This document shows, in pieces, positions 23,981 to 33,388 of a stretch of DNA of 64,000 nucleotides (the stretch's first letter is position 1; each line of letters starts with the position of its first letter). Made by a program: the position numbers and the translations under genes. This stretch comes from Marinobacterium iners (GTDB lineage Bacteria; Pseudomonadota; Gammaproteobacteria; Pseudomonadales; Balneatricaceae). The notes under the pieces are model-generated. The model saw only the letters and a list, made by a program, of their open reading frames with translations, did not search any database and had not been told where the DNA came from. Location: NCBI RefSeq assembly GCF_017310015.1, contig NZ_CP022297.1, positions 1,550,001-1,614,000 on the forward strand, written 5' to 3'.

Positions 23981-24565
23981 ATGCGATCTGATAACCACGA
24001 TGAATTCATGCAGCAGATGCTGGCTGAGGGTGTCAGTCGACACCATTATGCCGATACCACGCGTGACCATGCTGCCGTTCGCCCCTTGCGTGTTGACCCG
24101 AACAAAAGCATTCGACGTCAGCTGGCTGAAGGTGCCCCCGAGGGGCTGACCTTGGCGCCGCTGGAATGGTTGCATCCGGCTGATCCGATCAGCTGGAAGC
24201 GTGATGGGGTACAGGAGGGTGTGTTTCGAAATCTGCGTCTTGGCCGTTACAGCACGGATGCCTGTTTGAATCTGCAGCACTGCACACTTGCCCAAGCACG
24301 TGATGAAGTGGCGGGTTTTGTACGCCAGAGTGCTGAGCTGAATATTCGGTGTGTATTGATTCAACAGGGGCGTGCGCGGCGCTCGGATGAGCATGCCAAT
24401 CAGTTAAAAACCTACCTTAATCAGTGGCTGCCTGAACTGGAGCAGGTCATGGCATTTCACTCGGCTCCGTCGCATCATGGCGGTACCGGCGCGGTGTATT
24501 TGATGCTGCGAAAAAGCGAGCAGGCACGGCAGGAAAACCGGGAAAAGCACCAGAAGCGACGTTGA
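23981..24565 (+). CDS. smrA: Smr-domain DNA endonuclease SmrA-like
   Basis: A 194-residue protein with a C-terminal Smr (MutS2-related) domain of about 80 residues. LRLGRYSTDACLNLQHCTLAQARDEVAGFV holds the conserved start of the domain; its usual LDLHG is degenerate here. LIQQGRARRSDEHANQLKTYLNQWL matches the G-(R/K)-G-(x)n-LK..V.WL end. The ATG at 23981 has GAGGAGGG just upstream. Single-Smr proteins nick DNA or RNA non-specifically. It is followed on the same strand by a degenerate GGDEF gene and tmcA. Confidence 0.82.
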   Translation: MRSDNHDEFMQQMLAEGVSRHHYADTTRDHAAVRPLRVDPNKSIRRQLAEGAPEGLTLAPLEWLHPADPISWKRDGVQEGVFRNLRLGRYSTDACLNLQHCTLAQARDEVAGFVRQSAELNIRCVLIQQGRARRSDEHANQLKTYLNQWLPELEQVMAFHSAPSHHGGTGAVYLMLRKSEQARQENREKHQKRR

Positions 24566-24643
24566 TCGGATGCAGTCGATTGCATCGCGAGTCAAAAGTC
24601 GCTTTACTGAGTGACAAATCGAGATGATCAAGGAACTCGGAAC

Positions 24644-25357
24644 ATGGACTCGATGTTCGTTCAGCAGCTTAGACGCAGCCGCCATCTTGTGGTGCTGTTG
24701 CTGCTGCTCAACATGCTGACACTGGCGCTGCTGGCCGGTGGTGAATACGGGGCAGGAGTGGTTGCACTGCAAATTGTGCTGCTGATTGGTACCGCTGCAC
24801 TGCTGTTTATGCTGCGCAATCGCAGTATGACGGCTGCGGTAACGTACGCTCAGGAGCCGGTGCTGGCACTTGATCCCAACACCGGTATCGCCACCGAAAA
24901 CTGGTTCCGGCACATGCTGGCGCTGGAGTGTCGGCGTGCAGTAAGGGAGTTTGCCCCTCTGACCGTGATGCGCATCAGCCTGGGCGAGCACACAAAGCGT
25001 AAGCACCTGCTGGAGGTGATTCGGGTGTTGAGCGAAGAGCTGTCTCGACCGGGCGACCTGATCGGCTGGGAAACCAACTCAGACCTGGGGGCCGTGCTGC
25101 CCTGTACCAATGAGCATGCCGAGCAACTGACCGAGCGTTGCTACCGCTACATTCGGGAAAATTCGTCCAACCCTGACCTGCCGGTTTGGCTGGTAGCTCA
25201 GACCTATCAGCCAAGAGGCGACCTTAATCTAAGCAAGGTCAGCCAACATCTGGAACAGAAAATGCAGGAAGCCAGGCAGGATGCACCGGGGGTGTTCTAT
25301 GCTGCCGAAGCGGCTACAGACCCCGCAACTCCCAGCATGACCTATACTGACGGATGA
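24644..25357 (+). CDS. Membrane protein with degenerate GGDEF domain
   Basis: A 237-residue protein. Two hydrophobic helices (about 15-35 and 40-62) precede a cytoplasmic domain with the outline of a diguanylate cyclase: DPNTGIATENWFRHMLALEC, then RPGDLIGWETNSDLGAVLP. The position of the GGDEF signature is occupied by NSDLG, so GTP-to-c-di-GMP activity is not expected. The domain may sense GTP, bind c-di-GMP or act structurally. Its stop overlaps the tmcA start (ATGA), which couples their translation. I infer the fold from spacing, not from a database match. Confidence 0.7.
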   Translation: MDSMFVQQLRRSRHLVVLLLLLNMLTLALLAGGEYGAGVVALQIVLLIGTAALLFMLRNRSMTAAVTYAQEPVLALDPNTGIATENWFRHMLALECRRAVREFAPLTVMRISLGEHTKRKHLLEVIRVLSEELSRPGDLIGWETNSDLGAVLPCTNEHAEQLTERCYRYIRENSSNPDLPVWLVAQTYQPRGDLNLSKVSQHLEQKMQEARQDAPGVFYAAEAATDPATPSMTYTDG

Positions 25358-27447
25358 ACTCACAGCCGCTGCTGGAGCGGCTGCAGCGTCAGCTGAAACA
25401 GTCGCGTCAACGATTGCTGGTCTGGGTGCAGGGTGAACAGGCATGGTGTCACCGCCAGCTTGAAACTGCATTGTCGCCCCTGTGCTCTGGTCAGGGTGTG
25501 CTGCTGGGACGGCCACTGACTGCGGCTGCTCATGCCATTCCCTCCCTAAAAGCCGCTGAGCTGCACCGTGTTCTGGGTACAACGCTCGACTTTGCCGTTG
25601 TTGATGCGTACGCCGGTTTCAATCCCAATGCCTTTGGCCAGCTGTGTGGCACTGTCCGAGGGGGCGGCGTGCTGTTGCTGCTTACACCCGCTGCCGATCA
25701 ATGGCGCGGCTATGATGACCCTGAATATGCATCTCTGTGTGTGGAACCCCATACTCCTGCTGACATGAATGGCCACTTTCTTCAGTACCTGTGCAGCACT
25801 CTTGAGGGTAGCGATCAGTTGCTGTGCTGGAGTGAAGCCGGAGCCGCTTGGCCTCGGTTGCCTCAGACTGCAGATCCTGAGCCTGCAGAGCAGCCCTGTC
25901 TGAGTCTGGACCAGGCTGAAGCTGTTAAACGTGTGCTGGCGGTGGCTGAGCAGCGCCGTGCTGCACTGGTACTGACGGCCGACCGGGGTCGGGGCAAGAG
26001 TGCGGCTCTGGGAATAGCAGCGGCTCGTCTTTTGCAGCAGGGAAAGCGAATCATACTGACAGCCCCTTCTCGTGCCGCGACAGGTGCCGTGTTTGAACGG
26101 GTGCAGGCGCTTGCGCCTGATTGTATGTCGCAGCTGCTGTTTGCCAGCCCTGACGATTTGTTGCATCAGCCAGTGCAGGCTGACTTGCTGCTGGTTGATG
26201 AAGCCGCCGCCATTCCAACCCCCGTATTGGTTGAACTGCTGAATTGTTGTCCGCGGATCGTATTCTCCACCACTCTGCATGGCTATGAGGGCAATGGCCA
26301 GGGTTTTGCTCTGCGTTTTCGGCATCAGCTTGAGCTGCACCGGCCCAATACAGCAGAGTATCGACTTGAAACACCGATTCGCTGGGCCGGGCCTGACCCT
26401 CTGGAGCAGCTGAGTAATCGAATGCTGTTGCTGGATGTGGATACACAGCCCCTTCCATCTCCGGATCAATCACTGCTGCTGGAAACCATTGATCAGGCGC
26501 AATTGAGTCAAGACCCGGCACTGCTGCGTGATTTGTTCGCTCTGCTGCTGCTGGCTCACTACCGAACGACGCCGGGAGATCTGCGGATTCTGCTCGACAG
26601 CCCCAACCTTCAGATCCATGTCCTGATGCAGCAGGGACAGCCGCTGGCCTGTGTGCTGGTGGCAGAAGAGGGGGAGCTGCCGGATGCGCTGGCACAGACG
26701 GTGTGGGAGGGGCGGCGCCGACCACGAGGCCATCTGTTGCCGCAAACCCTGATCGCGCAAGAGGGCTGGGGTGAGGTGGCCTCCTGGCGCGCCTGGCGTA
26801 TTATGCGCATTGCTGTGCACCCTTTGTTGCAACAGCAGGGACTGGGGGCTCAGCTGCTGAATGAACTGGAATGTATGGCGGTCGCGGCCGGGGTTGACTA
26901 TCTGGGTGCAAGTTTCGCGGCTTCAGAATCTTTGTTGGCCTTTTGGCATCACTGTGGCTATCGGCCGGTACGTCTGGGCGAGCAACGTGATCCGGTTGCC
27001 GGTACCCATGCACTGCTGGTGGTCCGGCCTGTCAGCGATCAGGTGAGGCAGTGGCTGCCCAGGGCGCAACACTGGTATGGTCAGAGTGTCCTGCGGCGGC
27101 TGCCGGGAGCGCTGCAGGATCTTGAACCTGAGCGCCTGACGTTGCTGTTGGGCGGCCTCTGGCAACCGGATGCTGCCGACCTGGACACGCTGAAGCGCCT
27201 TAGGGGGTTTGCTCAGGATCAGAGAACGCTGGAGAGCAGCCTGCTGCCACTGAGCTGGCTGCTAGAGCAGACGTTGCCTCTATGGGGTCAGGCAGGCATT
27301 GGCTGTGATGATCAGCGTTTGTTGTGCGAACGTATTTTGCGCCAGCAGCCGGCAACGGCCGTTGCCGAACCCGCGGGCAAGCGCGCCCAGCTGCAGCGGT
27401 TGCGCAATCTGTGTGATCAACTGCTGGCGTTGTTGCCCTCGGCCTGA
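25354..27447 (+). CDS. tmcA: tRNA(Met) cytidine acetyltransferase TmcA
   Basis: A 697-residue enzyme that acetylates the wobble cytidine (C34) of elongator tRNA-Met using acetyl-CoA and ATP. It has an N-terminal TmcA domain, then an RNA-helicase-like module with LTADRGRGKSAALGIA as Walker A (about 208-223) and LLVDEAAAIPTPVL as the DEAD-type box. A GNAT module follows, with RIMRIAVHPLLQQQGLGAQLL (about 485-505), and then a C-terminal tRNA-binding tail. Full length. The last 31 bases overlap the convergent TPR-methyltransferase gene. Confidence 0.95.
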   Translation: MNSQPLLERLQRQLKQSRQRLLVWVQGEQAWCHRQLETALSPLCSGQGVLLGRPLTAAAHAIPSLKAAELHRVLGTTLDFAVVDAYAGFNPNAFGQLCGTVRGGGVLLLLTPAADQWRGYDDPEYASLCVEPHTPADMNGHFLQYLCSTLEGSDQLLCWSEAGAAWPRLPQTADPEPAEQPCLSLDQAEAVKRVLAVAEQRRAALVLTADRGRGKSAALGIAAARLLQQGKRIILTAPSRAATGAVFERVQALAPDCMSQLLFASPDDLLHQPVQADLLLVDEAAAIPTPVLVELLNCCPRIVFSTTLHGYEGNGQGFALRFRHQLELHRPNTAEYRLETPIRWAGPDPLEQLSNRMLLLDVDTQPLPSPDQSLLLETIDQAQLSQDPALLRDLFALLLLAHYRTTPGDLRILLDSPNLQIHVLMQQGQPLACVLVAEEGELPDALAQTVWEGRRRPRGHLLPQTLIAQEGWGEVASWRAWRIMRIAVHPLLQQQGLGAQLLNELECMAVAAGVDYLGASFAASESLLAFWHHCGYRPVRLGEQRDPVAGTHALLVVRPVSDQVRQWLPRAQHWYGQSVLRRLPGALQDLEPERLTLLLGGLWQPDAADLDTLKRLRGFAQDQRTLESSLLPLSWLLEQTLPLWGQAGIGCDDQRLLCERILRQQPATAVAEPAGKRAQLQRLRNLCDQLLALLPSA

Positions 27448-28835
27448 CTCGGGCGCTCAAGCACCACCATTAGACCGGTTAGCTGCCGCTGATGTTCCAG
27501 CCGCAGCGGAAAGGTTGCGCAGTACTTCACGTGAAGCCCGGCAACAGCTGCAGCCGCTTCAATATGAGACTGGCTGTGGCGGAAGCGCCCCGATGGTTGG
27601 AGACTGACCGCCTGATCATCTTCGGCCGCTTCAACGGTAAAGGCAAAGTGGCCACCCGCTAGCAGGGCTCTGGCGGCTGCCTGACAAACGGGGTGCAGGT
27701 CGCCGGTGTAGATCAGTACATCGGTGGCGGTAATCAGATCGACCGGGCCTGATTGTGCCAGCGCACTCTGTAGATCGCGGCATTCGAGCTGGTCATAGCA
27801 CTTCTTGGCGGCAGCCAACTCAAGCATGCTGTGCGACAGGTCACAGCCATATAGCCGATGAATCGGCAGTACCGCTTTCAGGGCCTGTCCACACAGGCCT
27901 GTGCCGCACCCCAAGTCCAGCATCTCAAGCTCTGCATTGTCGGGCTCAATCAGTTGTGTCAGCAGCTCGGCCAGCAGTTGGGGGGCGCGATATTCAAGCC
28001 GTTTTTGCAAACGATTTTCAAACTCTTCGGCGTGGGTATCGTACAGCGCCTGCACATAACCCTTTGGTGCTTCGGCAGAACAGTACCTGCCCGCTGCATT
28101 CAACATATGCTGTGCATGAGCGTTATCAGGTTGCTGCTTAACCACTTCTTCGTATAACTGAACAGCCACCTCAGGGTCGCTTTCTTCGGCAATGTAATCC
28201 GCCAGCTCCAACAGCCGTGTCGGTGAGTAATCCTGCTGGCGCAACTGCGCCAACAGCCTGTCACTTTGTTGGCACAGGCAAAGGTTCAAGGCCCATTCAG
28301 ATTCGGCTTCTATACTGAAATCAGGTGATACCAACAGGGTTTGCAGCAGATTCAGAGCTTCAGGGCTTTTATGCTGGTGGCGCAGCGCTACTGCAAGGGT
28401 CAGCCGGGCATCGGTGTAGTGCATAAGTTGAGGCTGAACTGTGAAAAGCTGCTCAATTGTCTGCCAGCGGCCAAGCTGTTCCAGCAGGGCGAGTCGGTTG
28501 AGCTGGAATGCCGATTCGTCGGGGAGCAGGGTGATGGCGTGCTCTATTGCCCTGTACGCGTCTTCAGATCGGCCCCTTGCCTGCAATGCGAGTGAGAGAT
28601 TGCTGAGAGCCTGAGCCTTAAAGCGCGCCTGTACGGGTAACTCGGTGGCACGTTGCAGTTCACGGCAGGCGGCAATGGCATTGCCGGACTTGAGCTGAAT
28701 CAGTCCCAGCAGGTGGCGAGCGTTGAAGTCGTCGGGCTTGTGAGCAAGGTGCTGCTGGCAGATGGAACGGGCAGCGGCAAAAGCTTGCTGGTTCATTAAT
28801 GCCAAGGCTTCATTGAGGCTGGGGAGAGAGGACAT
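27417..28835 (-). CDS. TPR-repeat protein with C-terminal methyltransferase domain
   Basis: About 472 residues from the ATG at 28835; a longer frame opens 18 codons upstream, but the MSSLPSLNEAL start fits a cytosolic TPR protein. Residues 1-230 contain several tetratricopeptide-like helical pairs (for example FNARHLLGLIQLKSGNAIAA). Residues 270-460 form a class I methyltransferase with LDLGCGTGLCGQAL as the SAM loop and LYGCDLSHSMLELA as strand 2. The architecture resembles contractile-protein-type TPR methyltransferases of unknown protein or small-molecule target. The 3' end overlaps tmcA by 31 bases. Confidence 0.83.
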   Translation of the reverse strand: MSSLPSLNEALALMNQQAFAAARSICQQHLAHKPDDFNARHLLGLIQLKSGNAIAACRELQRATELPVQARFKAQALSNLSLALQARGRSEDAYRAIEHAITLLPDESAFQLNRLALLEQLGRWQTIEQLFTVQPQLMHYTDARLTLAVALRHQHKSPEALNLLQTLLVSPDFSIEAESEWALNLCLCQQSDRLLAQLRQQDYSPTRLLELADYIAEESDPEVAVQLYEEVVKQQPDNAHAQHMLNAAGRYCSAEAPKGYVQALYDTHAEEFENRLQKRLEYRAPQLLAELLTQLIEPDNAELEMLDLGCGTGLCGQALKAVLPIHRLYGCDLSHSMLELAAAKKCYDQLECRDLQSALAQSGPVDLITATDVLIYTGDLHPVCQAAARALLAGGHFAFTVEAAEDDQAVSLQPSGRFRHSQSHIEAAAAVAGLHVKYCATFPLRLEHQRQLTGLMVVLERPSQAEGNNASS

Positions 28836-28937
28836 TAGAAACTCGTCTACAGGGAATAAAAGGCACAGCGATACTATAAAAATGGGCAATAAAATCCAAC
28901 ACCGGTCCGGAAGGACTTCTGAAGACCAGAGGTAGCC

Positions 28938-29483
28938 ATGAAAAAACTGACCTTGATACTGTCAGCCTGCCTGATGTCTATGCCGACTATGGCAGACAAA
29001 CCTTCGTGGGCAGGACCTGATGGGAAACCTCAGAAGGAGTGGCCCGAGCGGGTACATCAACCTCAGCAACGTGATGAACGTTATGAGCGTCGCTCTGATG
29101 ACCGAGTTGACGGTTTTTTACCCCTGTCCGAGCGTGAGCGGCGCTTGCTGCGCGACCAGGTGCTGGAAGAGCGCTATGGTGTTCGTTCTGAACCGGGCAG
29201 GATGAAGTCCTTGCCACCGGGTTTGCAGAAAAAACTTGCCCGCGGGGGCGAGCTGCCGCCGGGGTGGCGTGACAAGGTGCGTCAGGGTGAAGTGCTGGAC
29301 TCGGATCTCTATCGCAGAGGCGAGCGTCTGCCGCGGCACTATCTTGAGCGGCTCGGATACGATTCTGAAGCGGCCGAGTTGATTCTGTTGGGCGACAGCG
29401 TGGTGCGCGTTGTTCAGGGCCGCGGTACGGTACTGGATGTTATTGACTTGACCGACAAGGCGCTGGAGATGCTGGGCCGATAA
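28938..29483 (+). CDS. Secreted CigR/RcnB-like protein
   Basis: A 181-residue protein. The first 19 residues (MKKLTLILSACLMSMPTMA) are a signal peptide. The mature part is highly charged: an Arg/Asp/Glu-rich middle, then LPPGLQKKLARGGELPPGWRDKV (about 93-116) and a C-terminal domain with DSVVRVVQGRGTVLDVIDLTD. These are features of the CigR/RcnB-like family of periplasmic proteins. No metal or virulence function can be claimed from sequence alone. A bidirectional terminator follows. Confidence 0.75.
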   Translation: MKKLTLILSACLMSMPTMADKPSWAGPDGKPQKEWPERVHQPQQRDERYERRSDDRVDGFLPLSERERRLLRDQVLEERYGVRSEPGRMKSLPPGLQKKLARGGELPPGWRDKVRQGEVLDSDLYRRGERLPRHYLERLGYDSEAAELILLGDSVVRVVQGRGTVLDVIDLTDKALEMLGR

Positions 29484-29497
29484 ACGGCGCATTCAAA

Positions 29498-29541
29498 CAC
29501 AAAAAACCGCGCCTACCAAAAGCAAGCGCGGTTTTTTTGTG
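29498..29541. terminator. Bidirectional terminator between convergent genes
   Basis: CACAAAAAACCGCGC (29498-29512) and GCGCGGTTTTTTTGTG (29526-29541) pair almost perfectly. T-runs appear on both strands. It serves the CigR-like gene and glrR. Confidence 0.92.
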
Positions 29542-29556
29542 CCGAGTTCGGCAGGG

Positions 29557-30957
29557 TCAGCCGACTTTGCGCTGCTCGGTAGCCTGTTTCAGGGCTTCCT
29601 GTTGAGCAGCCAAAGCAGCCTTGGCATCAGCCTTGAACTGAGCCGCTTCCAGCTGGTGCTTGTTCAGCAGCTTGTAGAAGTCGGTCCGGTTGCGCTGGGC
29701 AATACGGGCAGCATGGGTGACATTGCCCTCCGTAATCTGCAGCACCTTGATCAGATAGCGTCGCTCAAAGTCAGCGCGCGCTTCATTGAACGAAGGAATG
29801 ACACGCTCCTGATTGGTCAGTGCCTTGGATATCAACCCTTCGGGAATGATGGGAGAAGGGCTCAGGGCAACCACCTGCTCCATCACGTTTTCCAACTGAC
29901 GGACGTTGCCTGGCCAAGCCGCTTGGGCAAGCAGATGAAGCGCACCGGGAGAGATGCCACGAACCTTGCGGTTGTGTTTATGAGCTGCCTGGGTAAGGAA
30001 ATGACGAGCCAGCAGCGGGATGTCTTCGGGCCGCTCGCGCAGTGGCGGCAGTTCCAGGTTGACCACATTGAGACGGTAATAGAGATCCTCACGGAACTCT
30101 TGGCTCAGCATCGCGGCTTCGAGATCGCGGTGAGTCGCTGAGATGATACGTACGTCTACCGGCGTGCTCTGGGTCGAGCCAACCGGGCGGATGGTTCGAT
30201 CCTGCAGTACGCGCAACAGTTTTACCTGCAGTGCTACCGGCATATCACCGATCTCATCCAGAAACAGGGTACCGCCCTGTGCCGCACGGAACAAGCCTTC
30301 GTGTTGGTTAACCGCACCGGTGAACGCACCTTTGGTGTGGCCAAACAGTTCGGACTCCAGCAGCTGCTCGGGCAGAGCGCCACAATTGATGGCAATGAAC
30401 GGTTGGTCCGCACGAGCGCTGGCCTGATGGATCGCACGGGCAACCAGCTCCTTGCCGCTCCCACTGGGGCCGGTTATCAGTACGCTTACATCAGAAGCCG
30501 CTACACGCTGAGCTTGATCCAGCAGCTGCTCCATACGTGCGCTGTGGCTGATGATACCCGCGCGCCAGCTTTGGTCACGGTGACGCTGAGACGTGTTAAG
30601 TGCCGCACGAACGGTATCAAGCAAATGGTCCTTGTCGATGGGTTTTGACAGGAAGCCGAATACGCCTTTCTGAGTTGCTTCCACAGCCTCAGGGATGGAT
30701 CCGTGGGCGGTGATAATGATCACGGGCAAGTCTGGCTGCTCCTGCTGAATGCAGGAGAAGAGCATCAGGCCATCCATGCCATCCATCCGCAGATCGGTAA
30801 GAACCAGGTCAAAGCTGTGCTGGCGAATCATCTCCAGGGCTTCTTCGCCGCTTTCGGCACAGCTGATGTCGTAGCCCGACGCCTGCAGGCGCATTTCAAG
30901 CAGGCGCAGCAGGGCGGTATCGTCATCGACCAGCAGGATACGGGGGGTTGACGTCAT
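29557..30957 (-). CDS. glrR: Sigma-54-dependent response regulator GlrR (QseF)
   Basis: A 466-residue regulator in three parts. The receiver domain has ILLVDDDTALL and the phosphorylated Asp in LVLTDLRMDGMDG (about residue 54). The AAA+ sigma-54 activator domain has GPSGSGKELVARAIH (Walker A), the GAFTGA loop that contacts sigma-54, and GTLFLDEIGDM (Walker B). The C-terminal Fis-like HTH is in TEGNVTHAARIAQRNRTDFYKLL. The partner kinase and the QseG-like lipoprotein are encoded immediately upstream on the same strand, as in enterobacterial glrK-qseG-glrR. In enterobacteria GlrR drives the sRNA glmY; no glmY-like RNA is visible here. Confidence 0.93.
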   Translation of the reverse strand: MTSTPRILLVDDDTALLRLLEMRLQASGYDISCAESGEEALEMIRQHSFDLVLTDLRMDGMDGLMLFSCIQQEQPDLPVIIITAHGSIPEAVEATQKGVFGFLSKPIDKDHLLDTVRAALNTSQRHRDQSWRAGIISHSARMEQLLDQAQRVAASDVSVLITGPSGSGKELVARAIHQASARADQPFIAINCGALPEQLLESELFGHTKGAFTGAVNQHEGLFRAAQGGTLFLDEIGDMPVALQVKLLRVLQDRTIRPVGSTQSTPVDVRIISATHRDLEAAMLSQEFREDLYYRLNVVNLELPPLRERPEDIPLLARHFLTQAAHKHNRKVRGISPGALHLLAQAAWPGNVRQLENVMEQVVALSPSPIIPEGLISKALTNQERVIPSFNEARADFERRYLIKVLQITEGNVTHAARIAQRNRTDFYKLLNKHQLEAAQFKADAKAALAAQQEALKQATEQRKVG

Positions 30958-30960
30958 CTG

Positions 30961-31461
30961 TCAGTGCTCCTCACGCTGTCGCGTTATTTGTCGTTCCAAA
31001 TCCGTCAGGGCATCGACCTGACGCTTGAGTTCCTGATTGTCCAGCTCCAGTTGTTCAAGCTGTTGCAGGGTATTCAGCTGCTGTTGCAGTTGGCGCAAAC
31101 GCAGCTGCAGAAACTGATCGGCACCGCAGTCAACCTCGACAGGTTGCAGCTGTAGTGCTGTGAGCATTTCCAGAGCCCGGGCTACATGCTGTGGAGATTG
31201 TCCGGGTGTGCTCAGTAACAGAGGGTAGAGAGTTTTTGGCTGTCTTGCTTCTGCGTCGATCAGTAGCTGTTGTTTGTCGTTAAGTGTAGACGAAGTATAA
31301 CGATGTTCATATTTTAACCAACCAAGCAGCTGATCGTTATCAATATGGCATTTCTGCGCCATGTTTGAAGTCGACTCGACGCCCGAGTCGGATGGCAGTG
31401 TTGGCAGGCAACCTGTCAGCAACAAAAGTGGAAGCAGCGCAGCTAAGGCTCGCGATAACAT
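30961..31461 (-). CDS. qseG: QseG-like outer-membrane lipoprotein
   Basis: A 166-residue protein with a lipoprotein signal (LLPLLLLTGC, Cys about residue 18). The C-terminal half is rich in Leu and Gln and predicted coiled coil (LRLRQLQQQLNTLQQLEQLELDNQELKRQVDAL, in outline). Position between glrK and glrR identifies it as the QseG/YfhG counterpart, which in enterobacteria stimulates the GlrK sensor from the envelope. Sequence similarity alone would be weak evidence. Gaps to both neighbours are 3 bases. Confidence 0.78.
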   Translation of the reverse strand: MLSRALAALLPLLLLTGCLPTLPSDSGVESTSNMAQKCHIDNDQLLGWLKYEHRYTSSTLNDKQQLLIDAEARQPKTLYPLLLSTPGQSPQHVARALEMLTALQLQPVEVDCGADQFLQLRLRQLQQQLNTLQQLEQLELDNQELKRQVDALTDLERQITRQREEH

Positions 31462-31464
31462 GGT

Positions 31465-32880
31465 TCAGGCATCCTCAGGCGGCAGCGTCAGGGTGAAGGC
31501 TACCCGTGCATTTTCATTTTCACTCAACACCAGCTTCGCTCCCAGCGCCCGGCTGGCCTGCTGTGCAATGCTCAGCCCAATACCTGAGCCTTTCAAGGGC
31601 CCGCGGCGACGATTTTTGCCCTGATAGAAGGGCTCGAACAGCATTGGAACATCCTCGTTCGGTATCAGAGGGCCGCTATTGGCAACTTTTAGTTCGAGTG
31701 CGTTGCCATTGCGACAGGCTGAAATCGATAAAGTGCCCTGTTGGTCTGAATAATGCACGGCATTTGAGATCAGATTGGACAGAACTCGCTGTAACATCTG
31801 GGCATCGGTGTGGCAGCTCTCGAACTCGAAACGGGTACTGACCTGCAGCTGCTTTTGCTCGATTTGCAGCTTGAAAGGCCTCATTATACGCTGCACCAGC
31901 GGTGGTATCACCACATTCTCCAGCTGGACCTGTCCCGGTTGCTGCAGACGGTTATAGTCGAGCAGTTGCTCGATGAGTTCCTGTAGCGTCAGGCTGTTCT
32001 GTTGCAGCAGTTGGATGATTTCGTGCTGGTCGGCAGTAAGCGGCCCGGCCAGCTCTTCTGCCAACAGATCTGCGCCTTCTCGCAGCGTTGTCAGGGGAGT
32101 CTTGAGCTCATGTGACACATGCTGCAGGAATCGTACCTTGTCCTGCTCCAGTGATTCGAGATGTTGCGCCAGCCAGTTCAGCTGGGTGTTAACCTGTGCC
32201 AGTTCTTCAGGACCGCTGAGATCAGCCTGCGGTGTGCGTTCACCCTCGCCGATGTTGCGAATATGGCGAATCAGCTGTTGTACCGGGCGGTTGATTCGCC
32301 CGCTGAAAAACAGAATCAGGGCCGTGGACGTGGCAATAAGCAGTACGGCAAACCAGCCGGTACGAAGCTGCTCCTGTTGTACGCGCTGCTCCAGCAATTC
32401 AAGCCTGTCATTGAAGCCGGCATCACTCGCCCTGATCAGCTGCTGAGTTTCATGCATCAGCTGCTCCAGGCGGCCACTGGCAAAACGGGGTGGTTGTTCG
32501 AGTGTGGACAGCCCTCGCAGCTCAGTCAGCAACTGGTGCAGATCGGATCGTGGCAGGGTGGGAGCCGCAGAACTGTCAGCCAGATCCAGCAAGGCGGCAT
32601 AATCATTCAGATTCTGTTCCAGCCGCTGGCGTACCTCGGCACGGTTGACGATATCGTACTGCCGTGCAGCGCGGATGATATCTTCGGTCAGAGTGCGTAG
32701 CTGTTCATTACGCTGGCTGCTTTCCAGCATTTCTCTCGCCAGCAGGCGTGCCTGCGCTGACTGTGTAACCAGCGCATTGCCTGACTGGTATACCAGCACC
32801 GCCAATGGTACCGCTGCCAGAAAGAAGGCGAGCAGAACCAGCTGCTTGAGAGAATGGGTATGCCAGGGCAAAGTGGTCAT
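31465..32880 (-). CDS. glrK: Sensor histidine kinase GlrK (QseE)
   Basis: A 471-residue membrane kinase. It has a first membrane helix (LVLLAFFLAAVPLAVLVY, about 11-28), a periplasmic four-helix sensor region rich in Gln and Leu, and a second helix about 178-196. HAMP follows, then HisKA with the phosphorylated His in HVSHELKTPLTTLREGA (about 257) and an ATPase domain with NLISNAVHYSD (N box) and GSGIGLSIAQQAS (G2 box). It phosphorylates GlrR. First gene of the three-gene operon. Confidence 0.92.
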   Translation of the reverse strand: MTTLPWHTHSLKQLVLLAFFLAAVPLAVLVYQSGNALVTQSAQARLLAREMLESSQRNEQLRTLTEDIIRAARQYDIVNRAEVRQRLEQNLNDYAALLDLADSSAAPTLPRSDLHQLLTELRGLSTLEQPPRFASGRLEQLMHETQQLIRASDAGFNDRLELLEQRVQQEQLRTGWFAVLLIATSTALILFFSGRINRPVQQLIRHIRNIGEGERTPQADLSGPEELAQVNTQLNWLAQHLESLEQDKVRFLQHVSHELKTPLTTLREGADLLAEELAGPLTADQHEIIQLLQQNSLTLQELIEQLLDYNRLQQPGQVQLENVVIPPLVQRIMRPFKLQIEQKQLQVSTRFEFESCHTDAQMLQRVLSNLISNAVHYSDQQGTLSISACRNGNALELKVANSGPLIPNEDVPMLFEPFYQGKNRRRGPLKGSGIGLSIAQQASRALGAKLVLSENENARVAFTLTLPPEDA

Positions 32881-32977
32881 CCTTCCAGGATAGGCTTGTT
32901 GCAGATAGGCAACGTTAGAGATTAACGGAGTGCATTATAAAGCAGACAGATATGAACCTTGGGTGAACGAAGGCAGA

Positions 32978-33017
32978 CTCACTCGGACACGGCAGGCGTG
33001 GGCAGCCTCCGAGTGAG
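32978..33017. repeat. Perfect 10-bp inverted repeat downstream of the dodecin gene
   Basis: CTCACTCGGA (32978-32987) and TCCGAGTGAG (33008-33017) are exact inverse complements around a 20-base GC-rich centre. It lies between the glrK start and the dodecin stop. There is no T-run, so it is either a Rho-assisted terminator or a binding site for the glrK promoter region. Confidence 0.6.
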
Positions 33018-33035
33018 CCGTGTATGGAAGGTCAT

Positions 33036-33242
33036 TTATTCGAGCCTGAATCCTACCCGAATGACAACCTGGTAGTGGGCTATTTTGCCGTCTGCGATAT
33101 GCCCGCGCATCTCTTTTACCTCATACCAATTGAGGTGACCTATGGTCTCGGCTGCTTTGGCAACCGCATTGCGAATGGCATCATCGTGACTTTCGGCGGA
33201 AGAGCCTGCAATTTCGATAATCTTGTAGACATGATCCGACAT
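33036..33242 (-). CDS. Dodecin flavin-binding protein
   Basis: A 68-residue dodecin. The family pattern is complete: VYKIIEIAGSSAESHDDAIRNAVAKAAET, then LNWYEVKEMRGHIADGKIAHYQVVIRVGF (in outline). The Trp of LNWYEV (about residue 39) stacks on the flavin and the Gln in HYQV contacts it. Twelve copies form a hollow sphere that stores flavins. Encoded alone. Confidence 0.95.
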   Translation of the reverse strand: MSDHVYKIIEIAGSSAESHDDAIRNAVAKAAETIGHLNWYEVKEMRGHIADGKIAHYQVVIRVGFRLE

Positions 33243-33388
33243 GACGAATCTCCTTGCTGAAGTAGAGTGATGTCAGTGTAGGCCAAAATCCATAGCGGGC
33301 CAGATTATGGGATAGATCATATCGCCCCTGGCTAGAAGGTATTATTCTTAAGTTGATGATTTCGTTGTTGAGAACAAGGATGCACGCC

